A stretch of DNA of 64,000 nt. It comes from Chamaecrista fasciculata (lineage: Eukaryota; Streptophyta; Magnoliopsida; Fabales; Fabaceae). Each line of letters starts with the position of its first letter. Within the stretch, counting starts at the first letter, position 1. The notes under the pieces are model-generated. The model was not told the DNA's origin. It saw nothing but the letters and a program-made list of their open reading frames with translations, and ran no database searches. Shown here piece after piece: positions 34,738 through 46,613 of the stretch. The position numbers were made by a program, and so were the translations under genes. The stretch covers positions 134,184 through 198,183 of the forward strand of contig QANZ01035015.1 in assembly GCA_003254925.1 (NCBI GenBank), read 5' to 3'.

Positions 34738-35379
34738 TTTCGTTGCAATTGCAATTGCTTCTTTTTCTCTTTCTTTCTTTCTACTTTCCTTCCTTCCTTC
34801 CTTCACTCGCTCATATATATACTGCTCAAACGACTGAATTGCTCTTCATTTTTACATGAAAAACTTTTTTAATCGAATTCAATTATTATTTTTTTTTTAC
34901 AAATTCAATTAATTCTGTATGATATACTATAGTAATAAAGATTTTAGTTGAATATTTGTAAGAATTCTACTGCCGTTAATAATTATATATTATTTAAATA
35001 TTTTAAATTTACACTATTAATATTATACACAATTTTAATATTAAAATTGTTATTAACTAGAGAATCCAACTCGTACTTAATCTGAATACAAACAAACCGT
35101 ACACCTTTTAATTTGTCCCTATACATGCGCTAGCTGTGTAATTTTATCCAAAACTTGAGGATCACTTTAGCATTTGTTTTATACACCAATGCAAGCGAAG
35201 CAAGGTACATGTTCAATACGGCTTTATTCAAAATCTGCTCATTATATATATATAACTTATAAGTCCTCTAGTCTCATATCACATGACATACAATACAACA
35301 ACAACAACAAGTAGTGAGCGAGTCCATCAAATTAAAACCAACAACAACGTAGTCTCTGGTTGTGTTGTGATATTTGAAA
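34738..35379. other. Divergent spacer between PIMT and SEO copy 1
   Basis: Promoters of both genes should lie here. A run of CTTTCTTTC/CTTCC repeats at about 34760-34805 is the likely PIMT leader. The SEO core promoter is listed separately. Confidence 0.5.
35229..35254 (+). promoter_or_regulatory. SEO core promoter (TATA region), copy 1
   Basis: CTGCTCATTATATATA lies about 140 bases before the ATG. The same context (GGCTTTATTC..AAATCTGCTCATTATATA) precedes all four SEO genes, while the introns have diverged more, so it is probably functional. Confidence 0.6.
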
Positions 35380-35853
35380 ATGTTGCCACTAGCACCCACT
35401 GCTAATAATCCTAGGAGTAGGGTACAACAAAGAAGAGCTCAGAGATTCTCCACGTCAGACGACAGTGCAATGATGAAGCAAGTTCAGGCCACACATGCTC
35501 CTGATGGCCGTGAAGTTGATGTCAGACCCATTATCAAGATTGTAGAGGAAATCTTGATTCATTCTATTGCTAATACCGTTGAGGGTGATGATGTATGTAT
35601 ATATATATATATAATTCTCTGTTTTTGTCTGTTTTCATCATCACATGCATGCATGCATGCGATTCATTCTCTTCAATGCTTGTGTTTAGGGAAAAGGAGA
35701 GGTCGATTCTATGGAGAAGGCTGCTGTTTTTGCAAATTTTGACATGCTTGACTCACTGTCTTTTGTCATCTACAAAATTTCCTCCGAGGTTCTTTCTGTC
35801 GCAGATTATTTCTCTTTTGTAAATTTTATATATGAAAGCTGCTGTTTAATTTA

Positions 35854-36680
35854 GGGTAAATTATAGAAAGAGTATCGTGGTTTAGTTCGTTTGTAGTTAT
35901 TAGGTGGCTTATGGTTCAAAAGTTTATATTATGGTATCTTGTAATTTACAAGGTTAACAGTTAGAGTACTCGTGGTTTTATTTCATCAAATTTTAGCCCA
36001 GGTGGCTCAATAAAAATTAAACTTTTCAATTTCATTGCATTTTAGCTATTGGTTTCTACGACATCGTAGTTGTTGATTTCCTTTACATAATACACATTTT
36101 AACCCTATATTCCAAGATTAAATACACATTTTGGTCCTCAAAGTCAAACTATGGGGTAAATTCCATTTTGGTTATAAAATTATTATTATTATTTTTTATC
36201 CTCAAATTTTCACATTTGTTTTCTTTTAGTCCCCAAAATTTATCTCCAAGTTGTTACTAAAAATAAAGATTTTTCTTTCTCACTTTATCAACTCAATTAT
36301 TATAACATATATGAGAGAAAAATGATTCATCTCAACTGTTCAGATTAGAAATAACAACATAAACATATGAATTGTGGATCAAAACAGAACAAATGTGAAT
36401 GTTTGATGATCAAAATAGCTTTAGGACCAAAATGAAGCTTACCCCATAGTTTGAGGACCAAAATGAGCATTTAACCTGAGTATTTATCCTTCAAAAGTTT
36501 GATTGTTTTTCTGAGCTAATGATCTTCACGTGACATGTGTTAATTTTTTATAGAACAAAATCATAGGTACTCTAACCACTAATGGTACAGCTACAAGATA
36601 TCAGAATGCAAACTTTTTAAACCAAAAGCTACCTAAGTACAAACGGACTAAACCACATGTACTCTTTCTATAATCTACCC
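35854..36680. mobile_element. Foldback element in SEO copy 1 intron 2 (outer)
   Basis: GGGTAAATTATAGAAAGAG and its complement CTCTTTCTATAATCTACCC end the element. TTAATTTA occurs at both junctions (35846-35853 and 36681-36688), and the uninterrupted site is preserved in SEO copy 4 (CTGTTTAATTTATTG). This gives an 8 bp target duplication confirmed by an empty site. A second element sits inside it. Confidence 0.8.
36117..36476. mobile_element. Foldback element nested in the previous one
   Basis: The arms CACATTTTGGTCCTCAAAG with ACTATGGGGTAAATTCC on the left and the complement GCTTACCCCATAGTTTGAGG on the right belong to the group at 31024, 45713 and 58328. Confidence 0.7.
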
Positions 36681-37599
36681 TTAATTTATATTGTTGCTTG
36701 TTAATGTTAAAAGTTAAAACTAATGATGACTTTTATCCCTGACAAGGCATTAACAGGAACAAAATGCACTTGACTTTATATTAAGTTTTAATTTCTCCTA
36801 AATTAAAGCTACAAGTATCTGAAAAGCATTTCCTAGTTATCTGTTCACCCTGAGAGTGAAAAGGTCATTCATGATGAATTGTGTATATATATATTGGCAG
36901 CTATCATGCAAGTGCTCAGGAGGTGGAGATGCACATGCAACAACAATGGTGTTACTGAACACACTCTCAAACTATTCATGGCATGCAAAAGTGGTGTTAA
37001 CACTAGCAGCCTTTGCTGTTAACTTTGGGGAATTCTGGCTTGTGGCTCAGCTTGGTGCTATAAACACACTTGCCAAGTCTGTGTCCCTTCTTAAGCAACT
37101 TCCTGACCTTGTAGTGAACTTTGCATCTCTCAAACCCCAATTTGATGAACTCATCAAGCTCCTCAAGGACGCTTTAGATGTCACAAGGTGCATTGTGGAG
37201 TTCCAGGAGCTTCCATCTGAGTACATCTCAGAGGACACTCCTCCTATGTCTGTTGCTAGTGCTCATATTCCCGTTGCTACATATTGGACCATCCGAAGCA
37301 TTATCAATTGTTCTTCTCATATTGCAAGCCTTGTCGGCTTGAGAAATGAGTAAGTTTACTTAGCCACCTAGTTAGCAGTAACGAGCCTCACAATATGAAG
37401 AAGTTTAGTGTAAAACACTCTATAATTCTTGGGTTCAAAGGTTAATTATTGAGGTTGGGGAAACCAAGACCTTATAAAGTATCTTACACTCATCAGCAGT
37501 CTCTTCTATCGTAAGAATGTAAATCAAAGTTCTAATTGGAGAAAACATACAAAGAACCTCACCGGATTTTTTTTTTGTTATTCAAATCTTGAATTGAGT

Positions 37600-37742
37600 G
37601 AAGGACCGGCTTGACTCAACGGTAAGCACGCTTTCCGTGGGTTCGAATCAGCCTCTATGCAAGAAAGCAGGGTAAGGCTGCCTAGTATATTCCCTTCCCC
37701 AACACCCCCACCAAGTGAGGACTCGAATTGGGTTGGCCCTTT
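37600..37742 (+). mobile_element. SINE in SEO copy 1 intron 3, 16 bp target duplication
   Basis: 143 bp with A-box-like CGGCTTGACTCAACGGTAAG and B-box-like GTGGGTTCGAATC, then a short pyrimidine-rich body. AAATCTTGAATTGAGT flanks it exactly (37584-37599 and 37743-37758). SEO copy 2 has the unoccupied site (AAATCATGAATTGAGTAAGC), so insertion came after the copies separated. Confidence 0.9.
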
Positions 37743-38655
37743 AAATCTTGAATTGAGTAAGCTTAATTTTTTTGCTATGCTGATGATAGGTTCATCTCAA
37801 GCACCGCAGAGGCATGGGACCTGTCAAGTTTGGCTGATAAGATGAGCAGTATATACGAGCACCTAAGGAGTCAACTGCAAGTCTGCTATCAATATATAGG
37901 TGAGCACATCAAAATTAGCAATTGGGTTTGGATCTTGCTGAAGGTTTTATTCATTATTATTAGTGTGTCTTTTTTTTGTTTTAAAAGTTTCAAATATGGA
38001 AATGCAGATGAGAATAGACCTATAAAGGCCTTTGAAAACTTGAGGCGTCTGTTTGAGATAATCCACACAGATAACATGGAGATTCTCAAAGCACTAATAT
38101 ATGCCAAGGAAGATCCACCCCCACTCATAGACTGCTCTAAAAAATTAAAGGTGTGTTCTAATTCCCAATTATATATACCTATTGTTTCTACTAATTGAAA
38201 GATTACTTATGACATGATGATGTTGAACAAGCAGGAGAGTTTGGAGGTACTGAGAAGGAAACATGTTATGTTGCTTATATCAGATCTTGATCTCACACAA
38301 GAAGAGATCACAATACTTGATAACTTGTACAAAGATGCAAGATCAAGGCCAGAGACACACTATGAAATAGTATGGATGCCGATTGTGGACAGAGAGACAT
38401 GGGACGAAGCAAGTCAACAAAAGTTTGAGCATTTGCTATCAATGATGCAATGGTACAGTGTGAGGGATCCTAGGATTATTGAGGCAGTAGTGATAAAGTA
38501 TATGAGAGAGGTATGGAACTTCACAAAAAAGACTATCTTAGTGGCCCTTGATCCTCAAGGAAGATTGTCCTCTCCCAATGCTCTCCATATGATCTGGATT
38601 TGGGGAAATCTGGCTTTCCCCTTCACTCGTGAGAAAGAAGAATCCTTGCGGAAGA

Positions 38656-40057
38656 ATTTCTCGGGTCAAAAAATTATGCATTGCATTTTTTGAACTTTTT
38701 ATGTGCTCAATTTCAGAATTATGCTAAAATAGATTGTCATCAAACAAAAGTATACTTTCTGGTAAAAAAAAAACAAAAGTATACTTTGAAACTAAATTCT
38801 GAATGTAAAACATTTTTTTTTTCTGCTTTGCAGTCAACTCTAAATAAATTTTTTTTATTGAAAATATCACCTTGAAATTTTATAATGCAGAAAACTATAG
38901 GAATTTTGAAATTCTATTGGATCTAATTTTACCTTGTTTGTTAACGGTCCCAACTAATTGATAAAAGGGGCTGATCAAGAGTAACTCGTAGCTTCAAACT
39001 TGTCACAATCAAACTTGAAATAAGAGAGATATGACCAATTTAGACCGTTCGATTGTGAAACACTCGTCAAAATTGGGCTCCCAATTTGACCTTGTTTATT
39101 GACAGTTTCAACTGGACAATGAAAGACTCGTCAAAAGCAATATGTAGCTCAAGACTTCTTGTATTTGAACTCAAAACGAGATATGACCAATTTAGACCGT
39201 TCGATTGTGAAACACTCGTCAAAATTGGGCTCCCAATTTGACCTTGTATATTGACAATTTCAACTGGACAATGAAAGACTCGTCAAAAGCAATATGTAGC
39301 TCAAGACTTCTCGTATTTGAACTCAAAACGAGATATGACCACCTTAAGTTGTTGGGATCAATGAGTAAAACTTTTGAGAAACTTAAAGGATCAAAATTGT
39401 AATAAAAAAAGATAAAAGTTGGATTGCAAATTATCTCAAAGATAAAAGACCAAAATTACACTTTGACCTTTAACTTTTATACTAAAGATGTACGCAGAAG
39501 CAAGTAAAAACAACACACTTAATGGGAAAAATATAAGAAACCTAAACATCTACAGACTTATTTTAACTTTTCATATATATGATTAATACCATTAGTAATA
39601 AAACATCTACAGACTAAGTAGTATCATAAAACATCTACAGACTAATTAAGATACTACTGGAAAACAGAGTTATTGCAACAGCCAAAACTGCTGCTAAAAA
39701 CTAAAAAAGCTGTTACTATAGTTATACCAACAGTTCGTATGGTTGTTACTATTGGATACCCAATTGCTGCTATTTCCCTGTCAGTAAAAGCGGTAGTAGC
39801 AAATAAAGAGAGTTCCGAAGATCGTTTCTTCATCAGAGTGATTAAGTTGAAGCGACGACCAAAGAGACCACGAAAGAGAAACCCTAGCTTGCGTGAGAAA
39901 GAAAGGAGGTGTGAGAAGCTGAGACTTGGAGATAGTTTTTCTAATTTTAATATAACTAAATGATTTAGTAGCAGTTGTTAGTGAATTGTGCCTAAAGCTC
40001 ATGTCTACACTAGTAAAATAAGAAATTGCTACAAAATCACAATTTTACTGCGATTGT
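38656..40057. other. Spacer after truncated SEO copy 1, repeats only
   Basis: About 38870-39475 is a foldback-type repeat whose interior holds a 152-base unit twice in tandem (39029-39180 and 39181-39332). 39653-40050 begins ACTACTGGAAAACAGAG and later has CACTAGTAAAATAAG, which recalls ends of CACTA-type elements, but a full pair is not seen. The open stretch at 39673-39960 is not a convincing gene. Confidence 0.45.
39029..39332 (+). repeat. Tandem duplication, 2 x 152 bp
   Basis: ATATGACCAATTTAGACC starts at 39029 and again at 39181, and ATATGACC a third time at 39333. The two units differ at only a few positions, so the duplication is recent compared with the surrounding repeat. Confidence 0.8.
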
Positions 40058-41075
40058 AAAGCCTTCATTATGTTCCCTGTTGCTGGCTTCATCCTATTCT
40101 ATGAAATTAAATCATAATCAGACTTTTATTATATGTATAATGTAATATGATTTCCTTTGCCTTGGGAAGTAGGGCTGAAGTGTTGGCAACGATATATGAT
40201 GGTAGAGATAGCACACCTTACTCACTTCGCTTCCGCTTATGTCATAATCTCTGCCTGAATTGGATTTACCTTCCAAATAAAAATTATGTATATAAAAAAT
40301 GTTGTCACATACTTCATATTTATTAGTAAATCTTATAAAGATAAATGAGAGGAATAATATTATTATGCCTAGTGCCTACATACCATCTTTGATCATGCAC
40401 AACGATGAAGGTGATGAGGATGTAGGTGAAGGTGACGAGAGCACAAGCTGCGAGCCAATTTTTCATGGCGGAGATGGTTAGGATGAAGATGGCAAATATG
40501 GTGTACGTTAGTCCTGTGATCACTATGGGTTCGTTTGGTATGTATTTGGGTATGTAAAGTAAAGTGTTTTACAATCGAAAAATTATGAGGGAAAGGAAAG
40601 TAGTTGAAGGAAATAAAGAATGTAAAGTAGGTAAAGTTTTAAAAGTGTTTGGTATAAGAAGGTATGAGAGGGAAAGTAAAATAGATATAGAAAGAAAATG
40701 ACAAAAATGCCCCTCCCACAATCACCACAAGGCCACTGTCGCCGCCGTCCACCGCCGTCCGTTGGTTTCATCAAAGAGGAAGAAGATGAGATGGGAGTGA
40801 GAGGGGCAAATTAGGAATTCTACCATAATTCCCTAGGTAAACTTGAATTATATAAAAAATGTGAAGTAAAGAAAAATGACCTATGTAATGTAAATGCCTT
40901 TACATTGTAATCCACTTTGCATAATTCAAATTGTCATACCAAACACCTGAAAGTATTGGAATCCGGACCCAATTACATTGCAAACCCCAATTCATGCCTA
41001 CCAAACGGACCCTATGTAATATTGCATTCTCAAGGGAGAATCACAGAATTCTGAATTGATTTCCTGCATTTTTCT
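40058..41075 (-). pseudogene. Fragment of a proline-transporter-like permease
   Basis: Minus-strand remnants of exons 4, 5 and the start of exon 6 of the permease family keep their order. Exon 4 pieces are at about 40384-40527 and 41012-41062, exon 5 at about 40155-40275 and the exon 6 edge at about 40058-40095, with matching intron bases between them. Exon 5 has lost internal bases and exon 4 has a small insertion, besides a 484-base MITE. Exons 1-3, 7 and 8 are absent, so it cannot encode a transporter. It is closest in wording to copy C. It lies over 13 kb from the intact array, inside the SEO cluster. Confidence 0.85.
40528..41011. mobile_element. MITE (GGGTTCGTTTGG type) inside the permease fragment
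   Basis: The ends GGTTCGTTTGGTATG and CATGCCTACCAAACGGACC are inverted copies. CTATG repeats at both edges. With a GGG..CCC boundary this reads as a 3 bp TAT duplication, as in PIF/Harbinger-like elements. The intact genes give the empty site (CACTATGTAATATTGC). No ORF. Confidence 0.82.
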
Positions 41076-41420
41076 AATTAATTCATACTAACTTTTTCTT
41101 TTTCCACAATGCTTGGCTTGCTTTCTCTTCTTTTATCTTTCTCTTTTCCTCTCACTTTACATCAATTTTTAATTTCGTCTCCAGCATTTATTTATTTGTC
41201 CTCTCAATTTTTAATTGGTGCACTTAACGAGATTAATTAAATTGAACTAATTAATTAGAGAATCCAACTAGTACTCATAACGTTATAAGTTAATTAATCT
41301 GAATAAAAGCTGTAGACCTTTTAATCTTATCCTAAACTTGAGGATCAGTTTAGCATTTGTTTTATACACCAATGCAAGCGAAGAAAGGTACATGTTCAAT
41401 ACGGCTTTTCCAAATCTGCT

Positions 41421-41430
41421 CATTATATAA
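41421..41430 (+). promoter_or_regulatory. TATA box, SEO copy 2
   Basis: CATTATATAA in the same conserved block as in the other three SEO genes, 84 bases before the ATG. Confidence 0.6.
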
Positions 41431-41513
41431 CCCCTCTAGTCTCATCTCACATGACATACAATACAACAACAACAACAACAACAACGTAGTCTCTTTTGTG
41501 TTGTGATTTAAAA

Positions 41514-44500
41514 ATGTTTGGTAGTAGCCACCCTCGTCCACTAGCACCCACTGCTAACAATCCTAGCAGTAGGGTACAGCAAAGGAGAGCTCAGAAATTC
41601 TCCACGTCGGACGACAGTGCCATGATGAAGCAAGTTCAGGCCACACATGCTCCTGATGGCCGTGAAATTGATGTCAGACCCATCATCATGATTGTTAAGG
41701 AAATCTTGATTCATTCTATTGCTAATACCGTTGAGGGTGATGATGTATGTATATATATAATTCTCTGTTTGTCTGTTTTCATCATCACATGCATGCATAC
41801 CATTCATTCTCTTTAATGCTTGTGTTTAGGGACAAGGAGAGGCCGATTCTATGATGAAGGCTGCTGCTATTGCAGATTTTGACATGCTTGACTTACAGGC
41901 TTTTGTCATCAACAAAATTTCCTGCGAGGTTCTTTCTGTCTGCAGATTATTTCTTTCTTGTAACTTTTTTTTTTCTATGATAGCTGCTGTTTAATTTATT
42001 GCTGGTGTTTTTGATGAAACCAACGATGGCTTTTGTTCCTGACATCAAGGGATTAGCAGAACGAAATGCACTTTGACTTTTAATTAATTTTAATTTCTCC
42101 TAAAGCTGCAAGTATCTGAAAAGCATATTTCCTAGTTATCTATTCACCATGACAGTGAAAAGGCCATCCATTATATTATGAATTGTGTATGTATATATAT
42201 TATATATTGGCAGATATCATGCAAGTGCTCAGGAGGTGGAGATGCACATGCAACAACAATGGTGTTACTGAACACACTCTCAAGCTATTCATGGCATGCA
42301 AAAGTGGTGTTAACACTAGCAGCCTTTGCTGTTAACTTTGGGGAATTCTGGCTTGTGGCTAAGCTTGGTGCTGTAAACACACTCGCCAAGTCTGTGTCCC
42401 TTCTTAAGCAACTTCCTGACCTTGTGGAGAACTCTGCCTTTCTCAAACATCAATTTGATGCACTCATCAAGCTCGTCAAGGCCGCTTTCGATGTCACAAA
42501 GTGCATTGTGGAGTTCAAGGAGCTTCCATTTGAGTACATCTCAGAGAACACTGCTCTTATGTCTGATGCTAGTGCTCTTATTCCGGTTGCTACATATTGG
42601 ACCATCCGAAGCATTGTCGCTTGTTCCTCTCAGATTGCAAGCCTTGTCGGCTTGAGAAATGAGTAAGCTTACCTAGCCACCTAGCTAGCAGTAACAAATC
42701 TCAATGGAAAAGTTGTTTAGTGTAAAACACTTTATAAAGCTTGGCTTCAAATGTTAGCTGTTGAGTTGGAGAGCCCAAGACTTTATAAATTGTCTTACAC
42801 TTAATAACCTCTCCCATCGTAAGAAAGAATGTAAATCAAATTTATAACAAAGATACAAAGAATCTTACCAAAGTTTTGTCCTTTGCATTATTCAAATCAT
42901 GAATTGAGTAAGCTTAGTTATTTTGTTATGGTGATGATAGGTTCATCTCAAGCACCACAGAGGCATGGGAACTGTCAAGTTTGGCTCATAAGATGAGCAG
43001 TATATATGACCACCTAAGGAGTCAACTGCAAATCTGCCATCAATATATAGGTGAGCACATCAAAATTAACACTTGGGTTTGGAATTTGGATCTTGCTGAA
43101 GGTTTTATTCATTATTAGTGTGTCAATTATTTTTTAACCAAGTTACAAATATGGAAATGCAGATGAGAAGAGGCAAGTAGAGGCCTTTGAAAACTTGAGG
43201 CATCTGTTTGAGATAGTCCACGTGGATAACATGAAGATTCTCAAAGCATTGATATACGCCAAGCAAGATGCACTCCCACTCGTAGACTGTTCCACCAAGT
43301 CAAGGGTTTGTTCTAACTTGTAAATATACCTAATTGTGATTCTACTTAAAGAATAGGTTCTCAAACATTTAAACATGTTGAACAAGCAGGTAAATGTGGA
43401 GGCATTGAGAAGGAAACATGTTCTGTTGCTTATATCGGATCTGGATCTCTCACACGAAGAGATCATAATTCTTAATATCTTGTACTTAGAAACAAGATCA
43501 AGGGCAGAGATACTGTATGAAATTGTATGGATGCCAATTGTAGACAGAGAGACATGGAATGATGACATTGATCAAAAGTTTGAGCATTTGCTAGCAATAA
43601 TGCCATGGTACAGTGTGAGGAATCCTATGTTTGTTGACCCAGCAGTGATAAAGTATATCAGAGAAGTATGGAACTTCACAAAAAGAACAATCTTAGTGGC
43701 CCTTGATCCTCAAGGAAGATTGTCCTCTCCCAATGCCCTCCATATGATCAGGATTTGGGGAAATTTGGCCTTCCCCTTCACTCGTGAGAAGGAAGAATCC
43801 TTGTGGAAGGCAGAGACTTGGAACCTGGAGCTTCTTCTTGATGGCATTGATCCTACAGTTCAAGAATGGGTAAGTCTCTTTCTATCTATATATGTGAAAT
43901 TCATGCAGTTTCACCTAACATGATCCATATCTAGTCAATCTTACCTCATTTGTATTAGAATATTTGAGTCTTGAGGCATGATAAACCACTTCTTTTGACT
44001 GTAAGCATGTACTATAAGAGAGTCACCACTCTTCTTTAATTAAGATACAATAAAATCTCGTTTGAAACTTATTAAAAATTTTTAAAATGTGTTAAAGAAC
44101 GTCTATTTATAATATATGAACAAATATTTCAAACATACATGTTTCTTTGTTTGAACAAATGAATAGTCATAACTACTTTATTTATAATATATATCCCATT
44201 TTTACAAACTTAATAACAATTTGAACATCATCTTCTAGGTGGCAGAGGGCAAATTCATATGTCTATATGGAGGTGAAGATCTGGAGTGGATTCAAAAATT
44301 CACAAGCACAGCATTGATGGTAGCAAAAGCTGGAAACTTTACTTTAGAGATGGTGTATGTGGGGAAGAACAATGCCAAAGAGAGAATGCAGAGGATGATG
44401 AACATTTTCGCCACAAGAAAGTTCAGCCACTTCTGGCCAGATGTCACAATCATATGGTTCTTCTGGACAAGACTAGAGAGCATGTTGTACTCAAAACTAC

Positions 44501-44856
44501 AGCATGGGGGGAACGTTGAGAAAGACCAGATTATGACTGAAGTGATGACAGTACTTAGCTTTGATAGTAGTGATCAAGGTTGGGCTATATTTTGCAAGGG
44601 ACCAAATGAAATGGCCAGAGCTAAGGGAGATAATGCTTTAAATAGCCTTGAAATGTATGAAGAGTGGAAGGAGCATGCTAAAAGGGAAGGGTTTATAGCA
44701 GCACTAAATGAGTATCTAAAGCATCTTCATACCCCACATCATTGCAATCGTCTGATCCTTCCTGGAACTGCTGGGGGAATTCCAGAGAAAGTTATGTGTG
44801 CTGAGTGTGGGCGTCCAATGGAGAAATATTTCATGTATAGTTGTTGTGTGGAATAA
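41514..44856 (+). CDS. SEO: Sieve element occlusion protein, copy 2 (intact)
   Basis: Seven exons: 41514-41744, 41830-41928, 42214-42662, 42941-43050, 43163-43305, 43390-43869 and 44239-44856. They join in frame into 709 aa, the normal SEO length. Order: a short Ser/Pro/Gln-rich N-terminus, the SEO N-terminal domain (about 60-345), a thioredoxin-like middle starting near HVLLLISDLDLS (no CxxC pair seen), and the SEO C-terminal domain, ending with the conserved cysteine motif (HCNRLILPG, CAECGRPMEKY, SCCVE). Members form the P-protein filaments (forisomes in legumes) of phloem sieve elements and help seal wounded sieve tubes. It shares its promoter block with copies 1, 3 and 4. It is the most divergent array member in exon 6. 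Likely functional. Confidence 0.93.
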
Positions 44857-45712
44857 ACAAGCAAGAGTATGATGTATCTATATAATGTTGAATAATGTTT
44901 GGTTTCAACTTTGAATTATGGGTGTAGTAACAGTACCATGTTTGTGTACTGTGGAAGGTGTTAGGGCTCAAATAAAGTAACTTTCATTATATAAGTAAGA
45001 AGATGGATTTTTTGTTCCAAAAAAAAAAAAAAAAAAAANNNNNNNNNNNNNAAAAAAAAAAAAAAAAAAAAAAAGAAGATGGATTCTCTGGATTTGATTC
45101 CCTCTGAAGTCTCTAAAGTTAGACAAATTGGTGGAGAAACTAATTTAAATGCACAGTTTCATTCATTATCAAATGATAATGTTGTAATTTTGATTCACAT
45201 ATCTTTTTAGAGAGTTCAACAATTTTCAAATTCAGAAGATCCGTGTCCAGTAAGTAATCCTGCTTGTTACACATCCAACATCAAATGTAATAGTATACAA
45301 CTATTTTTAGATTAAATTTATGATTTAGTCCCTGAAGGATGACAAATCTTTCAATTTAGTCTTTAAAGGATACATAAAAAATTTAGTCCCTGGTAGATGA
45401 TGAATATCTCAATTTAGTCCCTTAAAGATACAAATATAAAATCTAATCCCTCAAAGATCCAATCAAAATCAATTTAGTCCTTCTATTAAATACTCTTAAA
45501 ACCCAATTTGTGAGATTCACTTATTTGAGTTTATTAGGGTTATTATTATTTTATTTGCTACAATAAATCTCTAAGTATGATGTCGACATAACAAAGGAGT
45601 TTTTGCGTAAGGAGAGTCGATTGGGAGATCCGAGATCCTATGCTATGACGCTTCCTCCCAAAGATCCTTCCAGTTTCTTCGCTTCCCTTAATAGTAGTTA
45701 TCGATTAATAAA

Positions 45713-46301
45713 TGGTTAAAACTTCATTTTGGTCTTTAAACTATGAGGGTAGTTTTATTTTGGTCCTAATTATAAATTTCTTTTGTTCCATCTTAATCCT
45801 CAAACTCTTACATTTGTTCCATTTTGATCTCAAAAATGTGATGTTTAGTGTAAATCTCAAAAATGTGATTTCATCTAGAATCTGCTATTATTTTTAATAT
45901 GGACAGTTGAGATTAACTATATTAGTATCATATGTGTCATAATAAGTGAGTTGACTGAAAAAAAAATATATATATATATACATTCTTAATAATCACAAAT
46001 TAAAAATTAATTTCTGATTATTTTTTATTTCAAAAAGTGAAAGCTTTTCTTTTTCTCTTTTTTTTGTGCGAATTATTTGTTTCTTTACCAACTCATTGAT
46101 CACGACACATATAAGAGAAAAATTATTTATTTTAACTCTCCAGATTAGAAACAATGACAGAAATAAGACAAAATCACATTCTAGAGACCAAAAATATGGA
46201 ATAAGTGTGAAATTTGAGGACCAAAACAAAATAAAAAATTATTTTTAAGACCTAAACAAAACTTACTCCATAATTTGAAAACAAAACAACTATTTGACCT
46301 T
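45713..46301. mobile_element. Foldback element of the 'TTTTGGTCC' group
   Basis: The left arm GGTTAAAACTTCATTTTGG and the complementary right arm near 46200-46301 (GAGGACCAAAACAAAAT, AACTATTTGACC) enclose a second inverted pair. It matches the group at 31024, 36117 and 58328. Confidence 0.6.
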
Positions 46302-46514
46302 GATAAATTATACCAACTTATTCTTTTTCCAATATGCTTGGCTTGCTTTCTCTTAAATTTTTTCGAATCTGAATAAAAGTGGTACACCTTTTGCCCCTAT
46401 ACATGGGCAGTATAATCTAATCCAAAACTTGAGGATCACTTCAGCATTTGTTTTATACAATAATGCAAGCGAAGCAAGGTACATGTTCAATACTGCTTTA
46501 TTCCAAATCTGCTC

Positions 46515-46522
46515 ATTATATA
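46515..46522 (+). promoter_or_regulatory. TATA box, SEO copy 3
   Basis: ATTATATAA-type core in the conserved SEO promoter block. It is 138 bases before the ATG at 46660 and 339 before the homologous ATG at 46861. Confidence 0.6.
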
Positions 46523-46613
46523 AGTCCTCTAGTCTCATCTCACATGACATACAATACAACAACAACAACAACAATCACAACCACGTAGTCTCTTGTTGTG
46601 TTGTGATATTTGA

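Larger units (their letters stand above)
35380..38655 (+). pseudogene. SEO: Sieve element occlusion (SEO) gene, copy 1, 3' part lost
   Basis: Exons by comparison with its sisters: 35380-35592, 35690-35788, 36901-37349, 37790-37899, 38008-38150 and 38235-38655. The frame stays open throughout. Homology stops inside exon 6, just after the EKEESL motif, and is replaced by unrelated sequence. Exon 7, which encodes the last ~205 residues in copies 2 and 4, is not found before the next gene. It also lacks four residues near the N-terminus. The product would be about 480 aa: the SEO N-terminal domain and the thioredoxin-like middle, but no C-terminal domain. Intron 2 holds nested foldback elements and intron 3 a SINE. 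Probably a pseudogene; a short P-protein cannot be excluded. SEO proteins form the filaments of sieve elements. Confidence 0.85.

Noticed and set aside
34738-34806. Longer N-terminus for PIMT beginning at the upstream Met
   Set aside because: It adds a Lys/Glu-rich run from a simple repeat, unlike any transit peptide; the later Met fits plant PIMT starts.
39673-39963. 96-codon basic ORF as a gene
   Set aside because: It overlaps repeat sequence with a CACTA-like start, and the composition is biased Lys/Arg with no recognisable motif.
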